From Bugula neritina (Eukaryota > Bryozoa > Gymnolaemata > Cheilostomatida > Bugulidae): a stretch of DNA of 60,000 bases. The translations under genes were made by a program, and so were the position numbers. The number at the start of each line of letters is the position of its first letter. Positions within the stretch are counted from its first letter, which is position 1. Under the pieces are notes generated by a model that was given only the letters and a program-made list of their open reading frames with translations, searched no databases and was not told the DNA's origin. Below are positions 1 to 11,708 of the stretch, one piece after another. The stretch is from assembly GCA_964035545.1 (NCBI GenBank), contig OZ037767.1, positions 7,494,207-7,554,206 on the forward strand, given 5' to 3'.

Positions 1-524
1 TTTCCCAACCTTTGTCTACAAATGTAGTCATTTCTCAAAAAGCTATTGTGTCATGTCAGAAATATTCACGAATAGTACACCGGACATGTGTAAATATAAG
101 CAAAATCTGAGAAGCAAAGGCGTGGGACCCCTTAAAATTTGGTTGATTTGGCATGGATTGACCCTATAGTATCACTATTGGGAACAAAGGAAGTTCACCA
201 CTGTCAACATTGCCCCTGGTAGTTGGACCCTAGAAGTGACATTGTATAACTTCTATTTATCCCTTGTGAGAACAAAGGTAATTGTAATTGTAATTAATTA
301 CATTACCATGTAATTGTAATTGTAATTAATTACATTACCTTTTAACTGTAATTATAATTGTAATTGTAATTGACAAATCTTCATGTAATTGTAATTGTAA
401 TTAATTACATTTACATGTAATTGACCCCAACCCTGTGAGGTAGGCACTGTTGGCATAATATGATGGAGTTTTCTTACCAACTATCAGCATTATTATGTTG
501 ATTTGCTCCATATTTTCTGTGTAG
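1..524. other. Intronic or upstream sequence with AATTGTAATT repeats
   Basis: No coding exon was recognised here. Positions 270-420 carry several copies of a TAATTGTAATTGTAATTAAT-type motif, each followed by ATTACATT, in an imperfect tandem and inverted arrangement. The WDR36 reading frame starts at the acceptor ending at 524, so this stretch is most likely the preceding intron, with the 5' exons lying outside the window. Confidence 0.5.
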
Positions 525-3500
525 ATTTCCTGTGAAGGGAGGAGGGGCAGCGACTGGGATGACATTCTAGCCATACACAAAGCTAACGCCACGGCAACTC
601 TGTGGAGCTGCAAGAGATCTACCCTTACCAACCACCTGGCACCTCACAAAAAGTCTCACGCTATCAGCTGTGCCATTTCACCATGTGGAAACTTTGGCTT
701 CATCGGTTATCAAGATGGAGTGGTAAGCAATTGACAATAAGTATGTTTCGCCATTTAATGTTTTTCCATTTTTGTTCGGTTTTGATAGTAATTTGCATAA
801 GTCGTGTTGCTGTATACGAGGACTGTTTTATGGTCAAGTCAAATGACGTTGATGCTTTTTTTACTATCAGGTGCAGTGTTTTAACATGCAGTCTCGGATA
901 GCCAGGGGCCAGTTTCAAGGTGTTCATAATGGGTATGTTATTCTACATATTGATCTGTTGAGTTGAATATGGATGCTTATCAATATTTTTTTTCAGCAAG
1001 TTATTTATATTACATAGTTACTATCTTAATGTATTTCTTATGTTTATTTTTGCTGTTATGGGGTGGGATTTTGTATCACAGTTATATATTACAACACAAC
1101 ACTTTATATTACAAAAGTATGTCATTTGATATCAGTAATCTGCATTCTGTATTGCACTATACTATTTGAAGAATCCCTGGCACACTTTATCTATGTAGTA
1201 TTGCTTATTTCTATATTGATCACCTATCATCTACAGGCTGTTTTAAGAATTTTGTTTTATAGTGAATTTTGTGCAAACTTGTCTTGGATTAATTTGGTGT
1301 GTCTGATCACCTGCTGATGAAGTTTCTAGTTGGGTTTAAGTCTGTAGTATTACAAAACTAATGGTAACTATTGCTAACTTTTATCGAATGCTATTCTTAG
1401 CTACTGCAACACACAGCTTAATTACTGAACTGACTTGATAGTTTAAACATATGGTATGATGTGATATGCTACAGATCAGTGCGTGGTATAGCAGTAGACG
1501 GTCTCACTAGACTTCTAGTCTCTGGTGGTGCAGACTCTAAGCTGGTCATATGGCATATCAAGTCAAAGAAAGTTATAACGGTGCTCAAGATGGCCGCTAG
1601 TGTATCGCGACTGAGGCTACACGAAGACAGTGCTATGGTGGCGGTAGCTCTTGATGATTTCTCCATCAATATTGTAGACTTAGAAACTCGAAGAATTGTG
1701 CGAAAGTTTCCAGGTAAGTAAAACTCGTAACACTCACTCGCTAACCTTTGGTGAACCTGTGAGCCCTCCTAGTTTCTGCATTTGTTTTACTGCTGCAGCT
1801 ACAAAATATGGCATTATTTGTGTTTGTTTGTTGAAAAAAAGAGTATTTTAACCTTTACAATCTATTTTCCTAATGTAAGACACTGTTCAGTCTATAAATG
1901 GATGTGAACTTTAAAGTCTCCATTGAATATTGATGAAACTGTCTTCAGGTAAATTTATCATGTGATAATAGATAAATCCTTGTTTTTACTATATTCTCAG
2001 AAGTTTGTTAATGAGTGCCTCAAAATCACACTAAAATATTTCAACATTTCTGAGTCACACCCCCCCCCCCCGTGTGTGTCAATGCTTTACTGAGTTCACA
2101 GCTTGTCTGGTGTCTGCAGGTCACGAAGACAGGGTTATGGATATGACCTTCAACTCTTCTGGTAAATGGCTGATATCCTCTTCAATGGACTGCACTGTGT
2201 GCACATGGGACTTGCTTACTGGTTCCCTGGTGGATAAACTCACAGTTGATCAGGTAGTGCATGTTATTCATTGCTGTTCATGCTGTGTGTAGCACGTGGC
2301 ATATTATATATAGACATGGCAACCTTATGTTCTTCACCTTCTTGGCCGTGGTGCAGTCTTGTTTTAAATGTTTTTCTCCTTTCAAAGTAGGCTTGGAGTG
2401 GATCAATTATTTAGCCATGCCATAGTTCAACTTATTTAGTAAACCTTAGTACATGTGTACATGTGACGTGTTGAGGTGCTGTGCAGTCTTAGCTATATGT
2501 AATTGTGTTATCAACATTCAGGTGTGTTATAGGCAGTTACCTCTCTGGACATGTCACCACAAGGACAGTTCCTAGCTGTTAGTATGATAGGAGAGCCGGG
2601 AGTGTTTATCTGGAGTAACAGGACTCTCTACATGCACGTGCCTCTCAAAGGTATGGCAACATGTCTTGTATATGTCTTGTATATGTTATGTAGTTATTAT
2701 GTGAACATTTATCATTCTCTCTGTCTTTACCCCTCACCTCCCACTCTCTATCTCTTTTCTCCCTCTCACGGTATACTCTCTGTATCATATAATGTTATAC
2801 TCTCTGTATCATAATGTATACTCTCTGTATTATATAGTATATACTCTCTCTTTCACCTGCAGCACTCACAGTAGAAGGGGAAGAACTCGGAGATATTGAT
2901 GACAACTTTGAGACGGCTGAGCAGTTGGCCGATGAGCTGGTCACTCTCTCACTACAGCCGGAAAGTCGCTGGGCCAACCTTCTCAAACTGGATATCATCA
3001 AGTATAGGAACAGGCTGAGAGCGCCCCCTAAGCTAGCAGTAAGTATTGAAAGGAATCCAGACTATGAGTGTTATGCATCTATTGGCTTGAAGTGAAAGCA
3101 ATTAGAAGTTTATTCATGTGACTGTTTTATACACAAGGATATAGGTACACAATATAAGTACTTGTTTAAAGCTACTAGGCAATATTTTGGCTTGTGCCAA
3201 CTTTTAAATTAAATCTACTCTAATGATTTGTGTTTTTGCAAAAACAACAATTAAACAAATGAAAGCGTGCTGTTGACTTGTGCTGGTTTGTCTAGTTTTA
3301 TAGAATATTCTTTCAGTTTCTCTGTAGATCTCTTCTATAGTCCTCGTCACCATAATACCGGATGTTTTTTCTATTCTGTTACAGAAATCTGCTCCCTTCT
3401 TCCTACCCACAATTCCTGGCCTTGTGCCAGCATTTGCGGTGACTAAATCAACAGATGAATCATCTACCAACGGAACTAAAATAAACTTCAGCTCCAGCTC

Positions 3501-4959
3501 AGGTACCATTTAGCTCTTTTCTGAAGTGTTGGATTGGTGGTGTCACTATTTGGAGTGTTGGTTAAATTAAATTCTTATTTTTTAATGTAAGAATTGAAAA
3601 CAAAGTAGTTGGTTGGTTTCAGACAAAAATACGTATATTGTAACTTACAGGTGGGCTACATACACTAACTAGACTTACCTAAAGTGTTACTGATGAGTTC
3701 TACTGAACTAAATAATAGTTACATAGAGCATAGTAGTTATATAAACCAAGCTGTTGTGTTTTTGGGGCAGTCTAAGGAATAAAGTGTAAAATGTCATTAA
3801 TTAAATATCAAAGTGGAAAAATATGTCACATCAACTTGCTAAATGACTTTGAGGTTTTGGTTTTGACAACCTTCAGCAATTAAGTTGCTCCGTATATACT
3901 TGGTCGAGTGAATCAATAAAACTCGTGATTGTGAAAGGGGTTCACACTCTTCAAGCTGATTTTGTATAGTATAATTTGGTTTCTGATTTATAAGCAGAAT
4001 AGTATGTGTCGTCTACCTTTTATATTGAGGAAATAATTTCTCTGTTTTGGTATCTACTGTTTTGAATGAAGTGTGTGAAATTGTACTCACGTCTGTGTAG
4101 AACTTGTTTTGTTCTCTACATTTGATATGTAAACACTTACTACGGATAGTTCTATAAGCAACTCCGAGTTGGGGGTGACTGAATGCAACATTCTCAAGTT
4201 TGGAGTTGGAGGTTTAAGTTGGATCTCGGAACCCCCAACTTGTAGCTGCTTATAGAACGATTCACTTACAACTGCAGGACTCTGAATGTGCTGTGCTCTG
4301 TAGGTCTAGACAAAGTTCTTATTGAATGTATTGAAAGTGGGGACAGCACTGAATACCTCTCGTTAATGAAGACGTTTGGGGTTGCCACTATTGAGTCTGA
4401 GATCAGATGTTTAGAACCTGATCCAGGAGCATTCCCTGACCTTCTCTTAGCTTTTCTCAAGGTCACGAGACTAGCCTTAGCAGCCCATAAAGATTATGAG
4501 CTGGTTCAGTCATATCTGTCTCTCTTTCTCAAGGTTAGTCTTTCCTGTACCTTTCTTCAACTACCAGTCATACAATTAGTGTTCCTGTTTCGGGTTGAAG
4601 TTCCAGTAAAATGATTTAGGAGCAGATGCCGTTTTTAGTACAAGTTTTTGTTTTTAAATGCAACCAAAAAAGGGTACAAGTTATATTAAAAATTGAAAAC
4701 CAAAAATGATATTGTATTGAATAAAGAAAGTCACCAGATACTGCCACTATGCAGTACGCTTGTTCTTATATTTCGCTATAGATACATGATCTGTACATGT
4801 AACCTGTAGATACACAATAAAGAACTCATGGAGCACAAAGAGCTGCTGGAAGAGTTACAGGAAGTTGAATCTGCTGCCGCTGACAGCTGGAGGCGGTTGG
4901 ATACTTTGTTTAATAAGGGACGGTGTCTGGTTTCCTACCAGCGCAGTGCTATACTTTAG
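525..4959 (+). CDS. WDR36: WDR36/UTP21, 3' part (U3 snoRNP WD40 protein)
   Basis: This gene encodes the C-terminal 474 residues of the WD40 protein WDR36 (yeast Utp21), a subunit of the nucleolar small-subunit processome needed for 18S rRNA maturation. The exons are 525-722, 871-932, 1475-1713, 2120-2253, 2533-2650, 2863-3038, 3385-3502, 4304-4533 and 4810-4959. All have GT..AG borders, phases match throughout, and the TAG stop is at 4957-4959. Visible family signatures in order are SDWDDILA, FNMQS, GSVRGIAVDG, ALDDFSINIVDLETRRIVR, SMDCTVCTWDL, LVTLSLQPESRW, KSAPFFLPTIPGLVP and the terminal helical Utp21 domain (IESEIRCLEPDPG). These follow the human protein nearly colinearly. The vertebrate protein is about 900 residues, so the N-terminal half lies upstream of the window. 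The acceptor of the first listed exon is the least certain border. Confidence 0.93.
4141..4262. mobile_element. Hairpin MITE in a WDR36 intron
   Basis: An inverted repeat of about 30 bp (left arm 4147-4176, right arm 4231-4260, both containing GTTCTATAAGCA or its complement and a G5/C5 block) bounds a 122-bp element. The 7-bp direct repeat CACTTAC at 4134-4140 and 4263-4269 fits a target-site duplication. There is no coding capacity. This is a small non-autonomous DNA-transposon-like element. The family is not recognised. Confidence 0.55.
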
Positions 4960-5737
4960 ACTATGCTGTGCTGATTTGAGCTATACTGTGGGCACTTAGG
5001 CTATGCTGTGGTCACTTAGGCTATGCTATTTTTCCAGTTATTATGTCTAAAAGATCTCCCAGGCAACCTGGACCTTGGCGTGAATTTGTTTTACTTGATG
5101 TCATTTTACCTGTAAAAGCGTTCTTGGCAGCCAGATATGATGTTTATATTGTAAGTAAATTGTAGCTTTTATAAATTGAAAGATAATTAACTTCTTAGCA
5201 TACTTGCAACTGTATAACTACCAGGAAATTTTACCAGTTTGATCTTCATCTACCAGAACATTATGGCCTCTACGTAAATCCTCATGATTTCAACATTGTT
5301 TTAGTTTTATATAAACGGTAGTTTGCTTTGCATATGGATCTAAGCTTAGAAGAGTTGCGCAAGAATTAGCAACTTTTTTATTCTTTTTGACGCTAAATTT
5401 ATATAAGCATTTTACTATTAATGCTGTTTTTCATCCAAACATTAATAAAAATAAATTTTCACCCGACCATTGCAGTTCATCAGGTTGGAACTTATTTTTT
5501 ACTCCTCTAATTCTGATCGACAGGATCTTTCTATCTCACTGTGCAGGTTGCTTAGTTATTAGCTGAAAGTTTCGTCGCCGAAATAGAAGATATTCAAAAT
5601 ATATATATTTTGGTGTTGCAGGTTTTATTACATATTTTCAAAGGCTAATAATTATAACTGTGATGGAAAACCAACCATGTTACAGCTATCTAGTTGGATG
5701 AAACAGACAATGAAAGCATTTTCCCTAATGAAATATC

Positions 5738-5792
<55 letters not shown>

Positions 5793-5977
5793 TTAATCCA
5801 ATACGCCCTAGGGCATTAAATGGATAGATTAAATAGATCATCAATATTGGAGTTTTCTTCTCTCTATTTCAACAATTCCTCAACTTGGTGTAATAATTTC
5901 ATCCATTCACGGCACAAAAATAGTGAAATTCTCTATATACGAGTAATTGACGGGTGAGAAAGAGAATGGCTCCTAGT
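4960..5977. other. Intergenic region between convergent genes
   Basis: This is the gap between the WDR36 stop and the last coding exon of the TSP1 gene, which converge. It holds a short degenerate repeat of CTATGCTGTG-like units at 4960-5030 and an (AT)n microsatellite at 5740-5788. No gene was recognised; the 3' UTRs of both genes must lie here. Confidence 0.6.
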
Positions 5978-8900
5978 CTAACAGCTGAGGCAAGGCTACA
6001 ATAAGAAGAAAATAGTAGATTGTAACTAAAAGACAATGTGAAGCTTGAACTCGTAATAAAATAATTAATATAAAATATATACTGTGTTAAGAAGGTGAAA
6101 TAACGTTGACCTCCACTCTCTGCTTTCTATAGTAGAGCATCAGTGGAACTATACTCACTGCAATAGTCAATAACTGATGTAGTAGACTAAAAGGTTCTTA
6201 CCCTGGCATTGCAGGTGTGTAACTGAAAACTCTTTCCTTCACAAGTGGCTCCACAGTTGGCAGGGGGAGGGTTAGTACAAGATCTTGTTCTCACTTTTTG
6301 TCCTCCCCCACAAGAGACAGAGCAGATACTGAAGGCCGACCACTCTGTCCATCTACCGTCAACTTGGCCATTAAAAGATCGTTGAAAAAGTTGTGGTTTT
6401 GGGCCTCCACACTTCTAAAAATAGACATTCATGTCACCAAACTACAGCTATAAGCAAACATCGTTGTTCAGGATTATAAATAGATGATAGTCCGATAGAG
6501 ACTTGAAGCTGTCAATTCCAGTAGTCGTTCAAAACCTTTTTTTTAGAAAATATTGAAAAAAACTGCAGCCAAGAAGCAATGATGGTTAGGTACTTGATAG
6601 TCGCCATTGAAGTTTTTTCAAGAATCTCAGCTGAGAGTTTATAACAAAGCTGTTAAAAAGAAGCTATACAAGTTTCTTGATAAGACTATCATCTTACGGA
6701 AACAACATGATTATTCTATCTAATTAATATGGCAGCCATCACTTCAACACAGGTTCTTAGAGAATAGTAATATACTACAACTCAGATTGCAACTCATAAT
6801 CAATATGGAAAAATCAAGTCATATAAAATAGTATTTCTCATTTATGATTTAAATAGCAGCAAAATGAATATAGTCTGGTTTCTATATACTATTCCTGGAC
6901 GCTTTATAATTTGCATCAATACAAAATGGTACAATTTATTAATCAAACATGCAAAAATTAATAAAACCAGTTCAGCACTGTTATTATAAGATTATTTCCG
7001 GCTAATAATGATTAAAAATAAATAGAGGCTATATTCAACTTTTTATTGATTTGATGTATGTACAAGAACGGAACAAATCGCTCAAAATGTTGATAATTTG
7101 CAAAAAAATTTACAATATACAATCTATTTGTACTTGTCGTATAAAGACATAATTTTTTATTACTCACTTGCTTTCGGCAAGCAGACATCTTCGTCCTAAT
7201 GAGTGGCGGCAAGCAGCCGTTACCACGGCAACGCTGCTCCATGACCTGAGTACCGAATCCACAGGAAGCAGAGCACTCGGTCTTTGCCTCCCACTCTGCA
7301 CATGTGCAGTTCTGGGGGCAGGCTGTGACAGGAAATGTGAGTCTGATGTCTAGATTGCCCTCATATGAGCACACACTGGTGTACTCACTACAGTCTACTG
7401 GGTGCATGCTCCCTGCTATGTTGATGCTGTGTGCTACAAGCATGTCAATAACTTTTATAGAAACAAAACCATTGCCTAAGATTGATTTTATTAAAAACAA
7501 CATTTATATAACTCTAGCTTTACATGGCTTGTGGATGTGCTTTTAAACTGTCTAAAATTGTCTGATGTAATTTTATTAAATAGAAATTGACTTGTAAAAA
7601 AGACAAGTATTATAAAAAGCATTTTGGAACCTAAAATCAATTAGGTTGTGATCGTTTTATTATTCGCAGCAGGTTAGTACACTTTTGGCATGTTTAATGA
7701 ACATATAACTCAAAGTAATAATATGATATAATATGCATTCACCACAGTGCTGACACTTGAATTTGTATACATATTATATCCATTGTTTTAATGTGAAACC
7801 ATTCCACATTTTAAGCTCATTTCTGCATTTTTGCCAACTAGCGAAATATCTACAGCAGAGTCTACAAAACTTTCCTGTAAAATGTCTTGTAAACACTATG
7901 TTATTTATGCCTTGTAACATACTACATACAGTAAATTATGTATTAATAATATACAGTACAGTAGTATTATACTGTACTGTTTGTATGCAGTATTATTGTA
8001 CTGCATGCTGTGGTAATGCAGTGCAAATGCATTGATCTTGCTGGTTCAACATGTAATTAATTCATGTATCCCACTGGCTCAGCTTACGTTCTGAAGTTAT
8101 GTTATGATGATCACGGATACCAAAAGACAGCTGTGTCCCACCCAATGCTCCTGTCTGGCATAAATGTCGTTCCTGTGCCCACGGCTTAGTAACAATTCCA
8201 TTTCCTGGTTCACCTACTCCTCGCAGCGATCTGAAGTCTAAAATTGAAAGTGATAAGAATGACCACGAGATCAATATTGTATTATTCTACTTTATATTAT
8301 TGCACTGTACTTCGTTCAGCCACAGTAGCTAGGAAAGAATCTTCGAACAAATTATGCAACTTAGAGAATTTATGTAATAGAGTTCATCGAATATATTTGT
8401 TGTTACATTATATACAGTACTCACACATGCGCGCGCACACACACACACACACACGCACGCACGCACGCACACACGCATGCATGCACACGCACACATGCAC
8501 ACCTACTATATTTGTTTTATAGCATCAGTATAAATATTTCCAATAAATTTTGCAATAATTGAACTGACAAATTTAACTAGCTTTAGAGGTTTTAAAAACG
8601 TTATCAGGATTCCTGCCAGCTCTTTGGTTGGTTGTAACACCCAGCTTTAATTCTCACATGTTTCATCACTACATAGTCACTCACCATTTTCTATACAGGC
8701 ACCCTGGATGGTTGAGGTTCCTCCTGTCTTGGAACAGCCTGGTAATGGTAAGCTAGTCAGGCAAACCTGCCTTTGTCCTTTAGAATCACACTCTCCCTCA
8801 TAGTAATAGAGACACTTGGAGATCTTGGCGCAAGTGTTCACTAAAGGTCATAACCTTACGTTACCCATGCCGTTATAGCTTAGTAAATGTTATATGCATA

Positions 8901-10207
8901 TATATCACTAGCACTAATCAGTTCAATTAATTCTTATATACAATCATAATTGAAAATGTTGTCTGAAAAATATGTGGTGGGTTATAAAAATTTATTGCTT
9001 TTGTTCATATAATGCACAAGAATCAGTTTTTACTATAAACTATTGCAATGAAGCTACACGCGTTAAATGTTTACTTTGGAATTTGTCAAGGTAAAATTGC
9101 ATCATATAGAAAATGCTCCTTTAAAGTTAGGTTAATGTAAAAGGTGTATACTGTATACTATCGAATGAAAAAAAGACTGTGCAGGGATTTTTAGTTTTAA
9201 ATTCTCATTTTAGACCAGAATGAAAGAAAAATCTTTTAACAATTTTATTTGTTTCATAACTTACAGTAATGGGATGCTGAGGAAATCGTTGCAATGTTTG
9301 CACACAGCAGAACACCTGCAACAGCAATTCATACTATTTATTATTATAGATGGACAAATAATTAACACTTTTTACTATTACCAACAAATGAGTTGCTAAA
9401 ACCAATCAGCTCTAACAATCAAAGATATCAATTTATTACTAATCACCTAATCCTGCACTAATCTTCTTGTAGTATTATCGGCTAATTTAGCAGGAAATGG
9501 AAAACTAATAGTAACTTAATATGGCAGATGGGCTTACCACCATGCAATGACTCATCTCTAGTAAACAGAATAATATATAATATAAACTATTGAACAGCTG
9601 TAAACAATGTTGCGGAGATAGTGCAAAGCTTGTTTCACCTCTGCAGCTTTAATGCGCTGCTGTGTCATGCATTGTAAAGTTTGTGCCAACATATATATGT
9701 GTATATTTCCTACTTATACTTATAATAATATACAATGCATATATTATTTAAGAAAAACAAATCTTTAGACGTTACAATTAAAACAGCTTACAGCTTTTTA
9801 AAACATTCACACAAATGCATTGGCTATAGCTATGCAATACCATATATATAGAATATTAATTTGTAACATGTAAAACTTTTAGCTCAAATTTAGCAGAGTT
9901 ACTGCTACGTCGAAATTGCAGCATATGTAAAGATGCTGAATAATAATTAGCACATCAAGTACTTTTAATTAAATTACTAAGTAATTTTGTGTCATTTAAG
10001 AATAAAATCAGATTGGTTTTGAAAAAAAAGTAAGATTGTTTTCTACTAGTATCATACTAAGCTAGAGCAGTGTACTTTTTGTTGTTAAAAAGCCTTATGT
10101 AAAATATAAGTTAGGCTATTATCTAGCAAGTAAAATAATTTATTACAACTAACAATATTATAAATTCATAACTTACCAGCTGCCCAGAGTAATTTAATTG
10201 CTGACAT
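5978..10207 (-). CDS. Secreted protein with two thrombospondin type-1 repeats
   Basis: This is a complete seven-exon gene (5' to 3': 10177-10207, 9265-9315, 8685-8840, 8088-8237, 7168-7433, 6202-6414, 5978-5995). It totals 885 nt, encodes 294 residues, and phases close exactly. Residues 1 to about 25 form a signal peptide (MSAIKLLWAAGVLLC, then a small-residue AISSA-like end). Residues 28-170 are Cys-rich and unassigned. Two TSP1 modules follow, marked by CAEWEAKTECSASCGFG (exon 5) and RWTEWSAFSICSVSCGGG (exon 6); both show the W-x-x-(W)...CSxSCG(G)G pattern. The last exon supplies only PCLSC and TAG, completing the usual CxxxPC end of a TSP1 repeat. The product is presumably extracellular, in the matrix or in adhesion. 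No transmembrane or GPI signal was seen. The exact orthologue is unknown. The start rests on the phase-1 junction that rebuilds the signal peptide. Confidence 0.82.
8425..8500. repeat. (AC)n / (GCAC)n microsatellite
   Basis: CA dinucleotides with interspersed GCAC and GCATGCAT blocks lie within an intron of the TSP1 gene. This is a simple sequence repeat, and the short open frame across it is not coding. Confidence 0.85.
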
Positions 10208-11708
10208 TTCAAGAGGAAAAGGGTAGAGAAACTGATTGAACTACCTTAGTTGTTTGTTAGAATATTACAAGTGGCAAACACATTTAAGATAATATTATTT
10301 TGCTTGGATTATGGAAAGGATAATCCCTGATATTAAGTGCATACATGATCTGACCAAATATGTACAAAGTGACTGGCAGGTCTAAATCAGATAAATATTA
10401 TACACTGTGAATTATGAAGCTCTTATGTAAATTTGTAATAATTATTTTTAAAGTTGTTTTCACTTTTTCAAAGTATCATACTTTAAGTTGAATGTTTAAT
10501 TACATTATACAATTTATGTGAGAAAATTTTAATTTTATGACTTTAATCTTAGCTTTCACTTTTTAGACTTGACTTTAGGGTTCTTTTTATTTGTTTTTGT
10601 GATCATTTTTGACTGAGTGAGGTGTAATGTGATTTTAGTATGTAGCGTGTCATACTTAATACAGAATTAGCTTCAGGTTGCCCATTCTCCTGTCAGGAAT
10701 TGAATAACTGCAACATTTATATTGTAAAGAAATAATTCACTCTTTTCGAAAGTGTCAATCATTCCGTCAACAGCCTGTTTACAACTCTGAACAACGAGGT
10801 ATGTCTCTAAAGCACTTTGTAGTGTCTCCTTCTATCAAATTAAGTCTTTTAACAATATGATTAATTATTCCATCACACGCAATAATCAAACAATAATAAA
10901 TAATCAATAAAAATTAATGCTCTTAATTAGTATATGGTGAGTATATTAATTAGGCTGCTAACAGTGCTTATTTAGCAACAAGTTGTATACTGTAGTACCT
11001 GACCTTTTGAACTGGTCAATTCAGAGCCAATAGAAATTTTTCTGCTGACTATTTGAAAGGATAGTTGTTGTAAGATTTCATTACACAGTATATTTAGCAG
11101 TGGATGAGGTAGTGAGAAGATGGCTTATTCAAAAGCTATTTATGGTTAAATTATATACTGTGTGCTAATTAGTCTCACCCCAAACCCTTGACTTCTGTAG
11201 CAACTTGCACTTGATACTCTGTAAACTCCTTTGAGAAATCATAGTTTGTAATAATTATTGTGATTTCTTCAATTTTGTTGTGTGTAAAAGTTGTTGGAAT
11301 TTATTATTTTGGCCTTATGCCAATAAAATTATACTATTTGCTAATTATTTAACTCATAGTACACATGGAAAATCAAGATTTATGAATTATTATATTTTAA
11401 TTATGTTGTAACTGTACATATTCTACATGGAGACAGATTGAGTAGCAAAATTTTGATTAGTAACTTCAGTTAAAGTTATCATATTTTATTTTTATTAATA
11501 AATTTTTATATCAAAATTCTGTGACTTTTCAAGTTAGAGTTGCAATTAAAAAACAGATTAATTATCTTAATAGCTTTCAAAATATTGTTTTGCATGAAAT
11601 AAAAAATTTTGAAATTATGTTAGAATAACTTGCATCCAAATAAACCATCTATACTTTTTCTTATTTGTCAAAGTCAGTATAGATTAAAAAAGATGTCTAC
11701 AGATCATG
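10208..11708. other. Intergenic, AT-rich, no gene seen
   Basis: This 1.5-kb gap separates the TSP1 gene start from the end of Bcl-2-like gene A. Both genes are on the minus strand, so it should contain the TSP1 promoter and the 3' UTR of gene A. TTTATT (AATAAA on the minus strand) occurs near 11487. Nothing else was recognised. Confidence 0.5.

Noticed and set aside
6100-6160. Acceptor at 6158 as the last TSP1-gene exon
   Set aside because: It would give an immediate TGA after CNAR. The exon at 5978-5995 instead completes the TSP1 module with PC, so it is preferred, although transcripts are needed.
8244-8522. 92-codon plus-strand frame
   Set aside because: It overlaps intron sequence and a CA microsatellite within the minus-strand TSP1 gene. 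Its His-Thr-rich end is the repeat.
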